From: Favolaschia claudopus
Lineage: Eukaryota; Basidiomycota; Agaricomycetes; Agaricales; Mycenaceae
Assembly (NCBI GenBank): GCA_037176885.1
Contig: JAWWNJ010000122.1
Location: 372,001-436,000 of the forward strand
DNA: 64,000 nt
Reading direction: 5' to 3'
The position numbers were made by a program, and so were the translations under genes. Below the pieces are notes generated by a model, which worked only from the letters and a program-made list of their open reading frames with translations, did no database searches and had not been told where the DNA came from. Positions 12,112 through 21,956 of this stretch are shown one piece after another (the first letter of the stretch is position 1; each line of letters starts with the position of its first letter).

Positions 12112-12246
12112 CAGCGGCAGCGTGCGGTAGTCATGTTTTGGTATGCGGTGTGCTTAAGAAACAATGCGGCAGTCCCGGTCTTGGGTGCGGCAGTCACAGG
12201 GTGTGACGCGGCGCTGACGCGGCGCGTTTGCGGCGGACGCGGCGAT
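12112..12246. repeat. Right GCGGC-word array
   Basis: About nine GCGG(C/T) words sit within 135 bp, including GCGGCAGTC twice and GACGCGGCG twice, starting about 210 bp past the stop codon of the Mutator-like gene. They match the words of the array at 2231-2754. The likely role is a subterminal transposase-binding region. The outermost word is followed by unrelated sequence, but I see no certain terminal inverted repeat. Confidence 0.55.
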
Positions 12247-12943
12247 TTCACCTAGCCCGTCAGGAAGGTGAGGGGCCCTCCAGCTTGGGGGGGCGTGGGG
12301 AAGAGGACGAGATGGAATCCATGGTCCGTGCACGACGACGTCGACCAGGTTGTTAGGCAGCATCAGTGGCGCATATAAGATCAGCCTTGAACTCGGCAAC
12401 GGAGCCAGATAGTTCAAGACAAAGCTACTTACTGCAGTGATAGATATGTCCGACAGCAACATCCGAACGGGACCGATCTTGGCGTTCCAGCCAAGAGGTG
12501 ATTGATCTCCTTATCGTGGACCCGTTACCACCAAGTTCCCACAGTACCATTCTCGGTTAGCCACGACCCGCGGACTCGCTCCTATTCCATTTTCCCCCTC
12601 TTCAACGACATCTTCTGGCGTTGCCTCGTCAATCTCGGCGGCTTGCTGCTCACTGCTCTCAACGACGAGCTCACCGGCGATCGCGGGTTCTCCGCTGGGG
12701 CGTTATCGTTTTCCGTCACTGCGGCCTCACTGGAGCAGATTGCGATCCTCATACCTGCTCCCCTCATCTTCCTTTTCCGCCGATGTGATCGTTCAGTTCG
12801 TCATTTCCAAGTCCGTGCACACGCGGACGCGCAGGCAGCTGCCTTCAAGCGAGTCTTTTGACAAACTACCGGGGGTACTTGATCAAGCTTGATACCAGCG
12901 TCAAGCTTGATCAAGCAAATTTGAATTTTCCGACGGTAACCAA
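12247..12943. other. Unassigned spacer
   Basis: This lies between the GCGGC array and the 3' end of the DUF6534-type gene. Short open frames on both strands (for example 12582-12767 minus, Ser/Arg-rich) show no recognisable domain. At 12885-12920 there is a small inverted repeat built from TCAAGCTTGATC words. Confidence 0.4.
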
Positions 12944-12957
12944 TCACAGTTTTTTTT

Positions 12958-13013
<56 letters not shown>

Positions 13014-15210
13014 TCCCTTTTGTCTAGGATTTTGTGAGTCCCAAGGGCGTGTACGCCGTCGGAGCGCGAAGCCTTGAGGTTGATGTGAAAGTTGCTGTCG
13101 ACGCCGGTGATGCGACCGCGGACGATGGCGCGAAAGTTGAGGCTCGCGAGGAGGGCATTGGGGTATACTTTTTGTGAGAAGAAATTTCAAAACGGGATAG
13201 ACAGCGCGAAAAATTGTGCCGAATACACACATCGACCAATGCAAAAGTAAAAGAAGGCGTAAATGAGTGTTCTTGGTGACAAGATAAGCTGTTGGATGAA
13301 TCGATGTTAGAAAAATCCTTCTGCTGCGGTACAAGAGGAGCTAACGTACTGAGATAAGTGAAGCTGTTGCGCACACGCTGAAAGGAACATGCATCAAAGC
13401 ATCAACCTCAAACTCTATGCGACCAGGTGGGGACATTCAGACCTGGTTAGCCTTGGATAATTTGAGCCAAATAAATCAGCGTGAAAGTTTGAACAAGGTG
13501 AACCGTCTCACAATCCTGTATTGATTGTGAACAGGATCTATAATCGAATCAGCACCGAGTCCCAAAGGCCGGAATGCTGATTTCTTACCAGTTTATGAAC
13601 CATGCTCTCCGTTCTGGTATCATGAGCTACATTTGCAGCATATCGAAGCGAGGGTCGAGAAACGCACTGGACAAACATAGGTCCACAACATTACGGCGAT
13701 GAAGATGTCTGCGGCGGTCGATAGTGCGTTGATGGTTATCGTGAGTGCCTAAGCCGATAGGAATATGGTTTCAACTTGCAATGCTTGAACGGAAGAAGAA
13801 ATCCAAACCGAAATCTTGAGGAGTTCTTGATATGTGTGGCATTGGAGGCTATACGAAGCATCGGTATATATAGTACATCAACAAACGAGACACAAACGCA
13901 AGAACGACCCAAACTTTGGGAGAAAGCATAAGAAGTCTATATTTTGCCCGTGAACAGTGATGGACGTACCAGTGCCACATGCGCCTGTGGCGAGGACCAA
14001 TAGCAATACGAACCCCGTCGCAAAGGCGTTATGGTGGCTCACTTAAAGTGAATGATAAACAAAGGCAGGAGAGATGCGAATACTAAATCCCCACTTTTCC
14101 ATATCCGATACGCGTGGAACCTGTCAATTGTTGATATTACACGAGAATGGAGGGATGTTGTCAAACGTACAATTGGATGATTCCAGCCGTAATTCCCTGT
14201 GGGGAGGCTGAATTAAATGACAGCGGAAGATCTTGTCATTTTTCACCGTTGGTAATGCCTCGAGGGAGACGCTCCTGAGGAAAGTCAGCGCTTCATCTAG
14301 AAGCTTCAATATCATACAGCCCACCAGATCATGACTTGAAGAGCGCCGCTATGGCTGCGGATAAAATAAAGAAATAAATGAGATCCAATTCAAGAGAAGG
14401 CGCCAGTCAACCTACTAGTAATTGGCGATAAGATAATGATACACTTTGCTGTGGCGTTAGATTTTGGTTTGAAAGACATTCAAGAATAGCGCAACTGGTA
14501 TGTATGGTGCGCTCGGCCTAAACACCACCAAACAAGAACGAAATTTATTTCACCTGATCAAAACCTTCCCACGACTGATCCTCTGGCCAAAACACTCCGA
14601 TTAGATAGTAGTACAATCCCTCAAGAGGGATTCTTCATCCGCTCAAAACTCACAATAAATACTTTTTCCGCGGGGCCGATTTGAGACATCAGTGATGCAA
14701 TCAATCAATCAGTCATGTGAGCTTACGGAACATGCCTAATTTAGGTCACCACTGATCTACTCCCTCATTTTATATGCTCTCAGAGACCTCTGTGACCTCG
14801 CTGCTACACCAATTGAGGTTTCCTGGTATGTTTTAACTCTACCTGGCCCCAATTGTGCAGCAAAAAATACAATTTAAATTTAAATTTTTTCCTTCGGTCG
14901 ATTTGAGACATCAATGATCCCATCAATGATGGGACCTATTTCATTTCACTCATATTTCATGTCCTGCATTTTGTTTGAGCGCAGAGACCACGCCAATGAC
15001 TCGAAACGCCTTGTTGCATTGTTTTCTGCGGCCACTGTAATAGAAGCATTGTAGCACACTGATACCATACAGTACGGCGCTGCAGACGACACCGAGGAGC
15101 ATACTTAGCACCCATCCTGCCTTGCTTGAGTCCGGCAACGAGGAAAAAATTATGACCAAAACGAACGTATTGTCTAAGGGCGCGCCGAAGTCCAAGGTGG
15201 CGGCGGACAT
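12944..15210 (-). pseudogene. DUF6534-type fungal membrane protein gene, apparently decayed
   Basis: The minus strand carries pieces in the order typical of the basidiomycete DUF6534 family of multi-pass membrane proteins. The ATG at 15210 gives MSAATLDFGAPLDNT. A 63-bp intron (15166-15104) then leads to the first membrane segment MLLGVVCSAVLYGISVLQ. Later pieces are RFHAYRIWKSGDLVFASLL (about 14110), ALSTAADIFIAVMLWTYV (about 13720) and AHDTRTESMVHKL (about 13620). A 69-bp intron (13236-13168) then leads to VYPNALLASLNFRAIVRGR, a family-typical end. Several middle exons need stops to be skipped, and some apparent introns would be too short, so I think the gene is damaged. The final exon runs into the TTTC microsatellite and ends in four RKKE repeats, RKKKKL and a stop at 12944. 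The function of this family is unknown. Confidence 0.55.
12951..13014. repeat. (TTTC)n microsatellite
   Basis: A T-run followed by about 14 uninterrupted TTTC units. Read on the minus strand it encodes repeated Arg-Lys-Lys-Glu and forms the C-terminus of the DUF6534-type gene, so length changes would alter or shift that tail. Confidence 0.95.
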
Positions 15211-16084
15211 GGTGGAAGAAAGATTGAAGAATGGTGGGGCCTGCTTGTTTAGGTATATACATATATATACAGCCGTTTTCTCGTAACCGGTTTTGATCGC
15301 GCGGAGTACACAGGGCTCGAACCCTGACTGTCATCAGGACTCCCAATGGGGCTAACTTAATGCAGTCATTTGGGCTATTCTCGGAAATTCGCTCCACGCA
15401 TTGACCGTTTGGAATATTAATAAGTAATAAATAATTGGGGGAGCTTGCTCCCTTATCAGAGCGGTACCCAAATGTGATGTGGCTGTGTTGAGTGCTTGTG
15501 ATGGCTGCTGTCAATCGCACGGCGACGACTGGCACCGTGATAAGATGATCTCCCGAATGATACGGAGCTTTCCCGGGTGATCCAGAGCTGTCCCGGAGTG
15601 ATAGCTGCTGATCCACCGCATTCCATAGCACAGTTTCAAGTGATGTCGCGTTCCTTTTGACTGATGTGGCTATCGTGCGTTCAATAGATCCTCCCGACCA
15701 GCTCCCGACTGCACAGAACTCCAGAAAGCGCCAGATCTCTTCGGCTTCACCTTTGCTTTGTATTTGGAAGTGAACAGTTCGACATTTAACCCTGGGTTGA
15801 TTCTGATTGAATGCTGGCTTGCTGCACTATTTTTTTGGTATCACAGAATCATCCTGCCCGAATTGAATATTGAATTTAAAACTTGAAAATGCGACCCGTT
15901 CGGGCCGCAGCTTGCTATTTTTCTCGACGACAGATCCAGCGCGTCCTTAGCAAATTTCATTGTACATGATCTAGCGCGTGGCATGATCAAAGGCCGCCCG
16001 GTACCGTTCGCGAATCTGAAGGCGTCGCCACTTTTTTATCGAAAATCTTACAGGTATCATAAGTTACACACCTTTTCTAACCAT
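15211..16084. other. Intergenic, with a weak tRNA-like patch
   Basis: This is upstream of the DUF6534-type gene. At about 15300-15350, read on the minus strand, GGGTTCGAGCCC resembles a T-arm, but no matching acceptor or D arm is present, so it is at most a tRNA-derived fragment. Otherwise nothing is recognised. Confidence 0.4.
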
Positions 16085-16762
16085 TTGAAGAGCAGGCAGG
16101 GATGACCGCGCTGTGGGACCGGCTTGCTGGTCCTACGGAGCGCTTGAAGCTCAAGTCCCACACGCGGCACGTACGAGAGGTTCATTGAGTCCGAGGATCC
16201 CAGCCCAGAATGCTATGTCAATAACATCGTATCCCATTCAGAAAACCAGCAAGAAGGCAACGTCGAGGTGGACGATGGCAACTCAAGTGTTGATGCAGCT
16301 GGAGGAGAGGAGGAGTTGGTATTGGTAGTGGACCCGTCTGGGAACTATAAACCAGCTTCGAGTCCAATTGCCGATTATCAAAGTAGAGGGGAGGCCTTGA
16401 AAGACATTTCGATCTGGGATTTCGTGGCTAGAATTGACAAGGTGCGAACATCGAAGATCAGGGACTAGGATGTTGCTCAGGAAGAAGACTGGGATGAAGA
16501 TGGAGAGGATGATCGCGACGGATCGGATGATTTAGGAAGGGTGGGTCAAATTGTTGTCGATGAATTTCCCTGCGATGCGGCCGATATCATGAACTTCGAT
16601 GGGAAATTGCGCCCACGCGTTAGCCTGAACGAAGACCACGTCAAGGCGGCGACTCATTGTCTTCGCATCTGCTCACCCAGACTTCGAAAGGTGCCGGTAC
16701 CCATTGGACCAGCCTTCCCCTATCGAATCAAAAGAGAAACACGCATGGCGACATGCATCTGA
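16085..16762 (+). pseudogene. Helitron Rep-helicase fragment (linker region)
   Basis: The readable protein runs DRLAGPTERLKLKSHTRHVRE, then after a frame break ESEDPSPECYVNN, an acidic stretch, VLVVDPSGNYKPASS, ISIWDFVARIDKV, and after a stop an acidic stretch ending in LRKVPVPIGPAFPYR. This order matches the part of basidiomycete Helitron proteins between the Rep and helicase domains. The corresponding position in the Helitron near 48,350 reads VPVLKGYRIPRSDRECDDLK. Neither the HUH Rep core nor the Walker motifs are present, so this is an internal fragment of a different Helitron family. At least two frame breaks show that it is dead. Confidence 0.5.
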
Positions 16763-17690
16763 TATTCGCGAGGACGGACAGACTTGGTCTGCAGCGTATT
16801 CCAATTTTTTAGATAGTTGTCAGCGACCAGCTTCTGGGCCACCTTAGCATATTTCAACTGGTGCCGACCCACTGATGGTTCCCGATGCAAGGTCAAGTGT
16901 TCTGCTTCATGGCCCTATGTCCTAGACACATTATCAAGATTTTTGTACTGGCCTGGAGGAAGTCGGTATCGCGTGTTGAATATTTTGTTCTGGTGTGTAC
17001 AAAATCGGCCAAAATTCTGCATTGTTGGTGCAATTCTGTTGATCTGAGCATACGGTATCGTTCAGTGTAATGAGAGGAACGATTCTGAATATCCAGATTG
17101 GACATCGATCCGGTCAGTCGGCGGGATACGTTTAATGTTTGGCGAATAAGATGGACAAAAACGGGAATAAAATTGGAAAAGCACTCAGTTTGACATTCAG
17201 ATGAGAGGCCTGGGTAGGCTTGCATAATACATATAACAATGTTGTAGGATCAAAATGAGCTCATAAGCAAGGTCATACACCGAGAATCGGCTGAGTTATT
17301 GCGCCAAACAGTGGTTCTAAAAACAAGTTTTCGGCTCCCCACGCCGACGGCATAAGCTATGCTATGTAGCTAAGAAGCCGGCGCAGTGTGACTGCGCAAA
17401 GTAGGTATGGTATCGTATGATAGTCTAAGTATCAATTGCAGCTGTGTCTGCATTTTGTTCACAAGAATCCAATCTGCGGTAAAATCGGCGTCGAAAGCGT
17501 GCGGTAAACTCGAATGGACAAGAGGGTAAAAGGCCGGGATGGGAGAGAGGTGAGGGCATGTATCCTAGAGTGAGCGCATGAAAGGAAAATAAAATAAGTT
17601 ATTGGCCAGTGTGTCTCTTGCGTCGCAATGTGGTTGTGGGAGCCGGGTCGTTTTCCGGGCCGCGAAGCGTGATGTTGGCATGGCGCGAAG
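16763..17690. other. Intergenic, nothing recognised
   Basis: No family motif is visible in any frame, and no terminal repeats or RNA gene were seen. Confidence 0.5.
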
Positions 17691-17694
17691 GCCG

Positions 17695-18340
17695 TTAGTC
17701 TTCATCGTCACTATCCACGCTCCCCTCGGGCTCCTCTGCCCTTCCTTCTCCTTCTGAGCCCTCCTCCTCTTCCTCTATCGCCCTGTCAAATTCTTCTTCG
17801 GCCGTCAAGGGTTCCGTCGTATTTCGTGGTTGGCCCGTCTTGGTGAACGCACCCGACTTCTCCAAGAACTTCGCCAATGCCTGCAAGCCATCTTCGGTTC
17901 CCAGCAAATCCGGCAGAGAGAGTTCCTCGGATGCTTCTCGGAGCACTCCGCGATATTCCTCGTAGTCCTCGCACTCTCTTAGTACGTGTTCTCTCGTCTG
18001 CAGTCGCTCGCCGCATTGATAAGCGATTGGTTCTGTAGGCACAAATTTAGCGTGGTATTCCCCAATAAATGCATGCCCTGTTCTTCATTGGACAAGGCGC
18101 CCATATACTTCTCGTTTTGTGTTAGTGAAGTGGTTTTTGGGTTTCAGCGCTGGTGGGATGCGGTCGGCGGGGGCGAATCTACCCGTTGGGTACGTTTTCT
18201 GCCAGTTCTCTGTCCATTTCTTCAATGTCTTTTCCTTTGCTGCGCGTTTTGCGTGCGTTAGCGACGTTGTCGTGTCTGCGCACCAAGTCTCCGCTGCCGC
18301 TTTCGCGAGCGTGATATTATCATAGGCGCGCATAAATGCT
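17695..18340 (-). pseudogene. 3' end of a Tad-like LINE (post-RNase H region)
   Basis: On the minus strand the protein reads AKRAAKEKTLKKWTENW, then RFAPADRIPPALKP, then REVYGRLVQ, a stop, RTGHAFIGEYHAKFVPTEP, and the zinc-type CGERLQTREHVLREC. This is the characteristic end of Tad-type non-LTR retrotransposon ORF2 proteins, downstream of RNase H. The tail is acidic (EEEFDRAIEEEEEG). One in-frame stop separates the halves. The reverse transcriptase and endonuclease are absent, so it is a fragment with only the 3' end retained, as expected for 5'-truncated LINE copies. Confidence 0.7.
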
Positions 18341-18819
18341 GAGCGCGAGTTCGCGCATCGTCTTTTGTGAGCGCCTAATGAGCATCGCGTTTTGGGTTCT
18401 CTGTGTCATTCAAAACCATAATGAGCAAGGTATCTATATAATATTTTAGTATTTCAAATAAGAACGGCTGTCCGGTTCCTATTCGCCTCGATATCCTTCT
18501 CGGTTTCCCTTACCTTCTCACCTGGGTCCAAGGCTGGGTGCAGAACTTCTGTTCCATTTCAATAGATAATCAGGCGGTCAAAAATATCCAGTCCTCAAGA
18601 GCAGCACTTCTTAGCCAGAGAGATGGCTGGTTGGGTGTGGGGGCCGCGGAGAATAATAAACCTGGGTGTTAAATTGATGTGCGGAGTTTCTTGTTGCACG
18701 GCAGGAGAAGTTTGCACCAAGAGCACGTTCAAAGCAGCTAGTAAGCTGCAGTTGTTGCTGATTTGATTGCCCTTTACTCACTCCAAAGCAAATTTAAAGC
18801 TTCATTTTCTCTATTCATA
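18341..18819. other. Intergenic, nothing recognised
   Basis: A transition between the LINE 3' end and a TA-flanked MITE. No coding or RNA signal was seen. Confidence 0.4.
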
Positions 18820-18821
18820 TA

Positions 18822-19496
18822 CAGTGGTGGCAAATAGAAATTGCCGTGGCTTTTTGGCCAAAATCTTGCTGTATACTTCACCGAATGACCTGAAATGAGA
18901 TGTAGAGATAAATATATGATACTACTGTACCACTTAGAACACTCAGCTATATATTATGCTCTGACAATGCATCAATAACAGGACAGTTTCTGATTATTGC
19001 CATATCTGGAAAAGCTCAATGTATCCTCAGCAAAAAAGTGTCATAATAGGATGAAAGGACTCGAGAAACAATGCTAGTTCTCACTTTGATTGACTGAAAT
19101 TTGAGCTCACAACGGCTGCTAGAAGTTGGTCCTTCTAGCTATTTTCTCTGCATTTTCGGCTATTTTGTGTGAAAATAGCCAACTTTGAGCGGCTGCTGTG
19201 AGCTCAAATGAGGGTCAATTCCATTGAAATAAAGTAGAAGCTAGGACTGTTTTTCAAGTACTTTCATCCTATTATGACACCTTTTCGCTGAGCGTTCATT
19301 GTGTTTTTCCGGATATGGCAAAAATCGGAAATCATCCTATGATTGATGCATTCTCAGGGCATGATATATTGCTGAGTGGTCTAAGAGGTACAGAAGTATC
19401 ACATACCCATCTCTACATTTTATTTGAGGTCATTCGGTGAAGTATACAGCAAGATTTTGGCCAAAAAGCCACGGCAATTTCTATTTGCCACCACTG
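18822..19496. mobile_element. Tc1/mariner-type MITE, 675 bp, TA target duplication
   Basis: The element starts CAGTGGTGGCAAATAG and ends with the reverse complement, flanked by TA on both sides (18820-18821 and 19497-19498). The inverted arms extend for roughly 240 bp with moderate divergence, so the element folds into a long hairpin. A CAGTGGTGGC terminus with TA duplication is typical of Tc1/pogo-like elements. No transposase is encoded; it is non-autonomous. Confidence 0.85.
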
Positions 19497-19529
19497 TATA
19501 TATCTCGCGCTGTCTGCGGTGCATAGGAC

Positions 19530-19762
19530 TCATCCTATTATGACACCTTTTCGCTGAGCGTTCATTGTGTTTTTCCGGATATGGCAAAAATCGGAAATCA
19601 TCCTATGATTGATGCATTCTCAGGGCATGATATATTGCTGAGTGGTCTAAGAGGTACAGAAGTATCACATACCCATCTCTACATTTTATTTGAGGTCATT
19701 CGGTGAAGTATACAGCAAGATTTTGGCCAAAAAGCCACGGCAATTTCTATTTGCCACCACTG
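19530..19762. repeat. Direct duplication of the right half of the Tc1-type MITE
   Basis: This segment repeats 19264-19496 base for base as far as I can read (offset 266), including the terminus and a following TA (19763-19764). The left half is missing. It joins upstream sequence at a TCATCC word with no inverted repeat, so it arose by local duplication or a partial insertion rather than a full transposition. Confidence 0.85.
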
Positions 19763-19764
19763 TA

Positions 19765-20766
19765 AGGTACACCCCATCCACCCTCGACGAACATCACATG
19801 ACATTGCCTTTTTCGGCGGACTTCAGTAAAACTCCTCCGTTCCATACCTAGTGTTTTGCTGGCCCTGGCTCAAAGCCAGAAGCCAGCCAAGCCAAGCCAT
19901 GGCTTGAGCAAGCCAGGCCAAGCCATTTCTCTGGCTTCGTCTGGCTCTGGCTCCTGGCTTGAAATATTCCGGGCCAAGCCAAGCCAGGTGAGCCACATTT
20001 CCTTTGGCAGGCGAAATCGGCTCAAATTGAATGAAGGGAGGACAGTTTGAGCGGCAGATTACCTGCACAGAATCATTCCCCAACACTCTTCTGCAAAATT
20101 TCCGACGAACACTACAAATTTCGACAACGAAGTCAGCACCACTTCCAAATTAGGAAGAGTATTGTATCTCTGGACTATAATAATGTCAGTTGACCTACAT
20201 GGCACATCAAAATAAATCAAAGTAAAATTTCGTCATAAGCCATGGCCCAAGCCAGCGGCTTTGGCTTGGCCCTGGCTTTCGCTGGCCCACGGCTCTGGCT
20301 TCAAAATTCCTAAGCCAAAGCCGGCAAAAGCCAGGCCAAAGCCATGGCTTTCGGGCCAAGCCAAGCCAGGAAAACACTATCCATACCTTGTAGTGCGAAT
20401 TTAGCAAAACCCTTCGACCAAATTTATTGTACACATGTTATTTAATACTCAGCGAAATTTCAAGGCTATAGCGAGCCTTTCTGAGGTCGAGTTCCACAAA
20501 CAAGATTCCGTTACCCTGTGTCACAATCAGAGTCACTCTCAAGTCACCTTTGGCATCAGTGTCATTGAATCGGGAACTCGTCTTTCAATACCTCGTAAAT
20601 CATCTAGACACAAGTGAAAGAAATGAAGATAGAAACAAAATGGAGGATTTGGTCGAAGGGTTTGGCTAAATTCGCACTACAAGGTATGGAACGGAGGAGT
20701 TTTACTGAAGTCCGCCGAAAAAGGCAATGTCATGTGATGTTCGTCGAGGGTGGATGGGGTGTACCT
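19765..20766. mobile_element. TA-flanked MITE with about 120-bp inverted repeats, interrupted by a hAT-like MITE
   Basis: The ends are AGGTACACCCCATCC and its reverse complement, with TA on both sides (19763-19764 and 20767-20768). The arms match over 84 bp (19765-19848). After removal of the inserted element they continue to match for about 35 more bases (20388 onward against the right arm at 20645-20680). The middle has no recognised gene. The nested insertion at 19849-20379 shows that this element is the older of the two. Confidence 0.8.
19849..20379. mobile_element. hAT-like MITE full of GCCAAGCC words (531 bp)
   Basis: It is flanked by a perfect 8-bp duplication TCCATACC (19841-19848 and 20380-20387). 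The uninterrupted target can be read in the opposite arm of the host MITE. The ends are TAGTGTTTTGCTGG and, on the other side, TAGTGTTTTCCTGG in reverse complement. Both flanks of the interior are packed with GCCAAGCC/GGCTTGGC and AGCCAGG words, about 130-150 bp each side. There is no transposase. Confidence 0.85.
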
Positions 20767-20768
20767 TA

Positions 20769-21948
20769 ATACTCTAGACACAGGCCCCGGAGGATAATTA
20801 AATTTAGTTGGCAGCTTGAATTCATTGAAAGAATCTGCTTGAGCTTCCTCTTGAGTTGTCCTGCCCATTGTACGATGGCGAAAGTCAAACTCTGTTCTGC
20901 ACGCAGCGCAGTTGCAGCGCAGTCTCTTCAAGTTCACTGTCGCAAGATTATTTTGTGTCGAAAAATAGATACATGGGGAATTTCAGGATGTGGATATCTT
21001 CACCCTTCATTTTTGTGCATTCTTAGCAATGTAATAACTTGAGCGGAGGGAGCGAGCATTGAAGGTTGGAGTGAATAGTCGGTTGACCCCGCGGCAAATG
21101 CCGAGTTTGACAGCAGGGATCAGTCGGATTCCAAGTGCGGGATCAAACAGGATCAATTGGCTATGTCTTCAAAGACATCTCAATAGGGTGTTTCAGATAT
21201 CTCGATTTTGGTCCAACTTTCATTCCAGGTCTGACTTTGAAAGTTGGAAGTCCAAATTTGATGCCGATTTCGAAGTTGGATGTCAGGTCGTGCACAAAAC
21301 CAAGACCTGACATCCAGCTTTCGTCCCAACTTTCACTTTCCAACTTTGCTCTCAACTTCGGCTATTCGGATGTTGCCGTGCCCATGCATGCGGTCCGAGT
21401 TTATTCGACTGTGTTCTTGCTGTGTTCTTATTATAAGCAGAAAACATATTTTTTACTCTCGTAGACTATTCTAGACTATTCTTCATTCATAGTCGAGATG
21501 TAATTGGCTCCAAAATCTGTGAGCATTGACGGACTTCTCTACCGTAACCCCGTCGGAGATCATGAAATATGAAATTCACAAATGATTCTGAAATTCATGA
21601 CAATTACAGTTGCGGCGAAATCAATTTACCTACCCAATATAGAAATTCCGATCGATTTCCGTCTTTTTTTCTGTTTTTGCATGGATTTTGCCGAGCTGGT
21701 CGGCGGGCGTGTCCAGGAAAATTCTATTAGAAACATGACAAATTCGGCTGGGTAGACCCATTCTACCCAAGGAATACGACCCATTCGCGGTATACGAGTC
21801 ATCAAGTATGATGTTTGGACGTGTTCTCGGCCACCAGCGTATTTATTTTCGTTGAAAATGGGCCAAAGAAAAGAGAGAGAAATTCATCAAATTACGCTAA
21901 TTTCTCGATCATAATGCATAAATGCACTCTGAACCTCATGCAGGTGTT
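20769..21948. other. Intergenic; minor inverted CAACTTT words
   Basis: No gene is recognised. At 21210-21345 related words (GAAAGTTGG, CCAACTTTC, AGGTCTGAC and reverse forms) form an imperfect inverted structure, possibly a decayed MITE without readable ends. Confidence 0.4.
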
Positions 21949-21956
21949 ATGAGGAA

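Larger units (their letters stand above)
2231..12246 (+). mobile_element. Candidate Mutator-like element bounded by GCGGC arrays
   Basis: The region contains a complete-looking Mutator-type transposase gene (6413-11902). A related GCM-zinc gene lies upstream (2887-4180), and arrays of the same short GCGGC words lie outside both (2231-2754 and 12112-12246). The shared words GCGGCAGTCA and GACGCGGCG on both sides argue that the arrays are the two ends of one element. The exact ends are unknown because no clean terminal inverted repeat or 9-11 bp target duplication could be read. An alternative is that two related elements are nested or adjacent, each having contributed one GCM gene. Confidence 0.5.

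Noticed and set aside
12801..13334. Minus-strand open frame of 177 codons with a KKERKKE tail
   Set aside because: It is the wrong frame across the DUF6534-type last exon; the frame joined by the 13236-13168 intron gives the family-typical sequence instead.
15295..15365. tRNA on the minus strand
   Set aside because: Only a T-arm-like GGGTTCGAGCCC is present; the loop is one base short and no D arm or acceptor stem matches.
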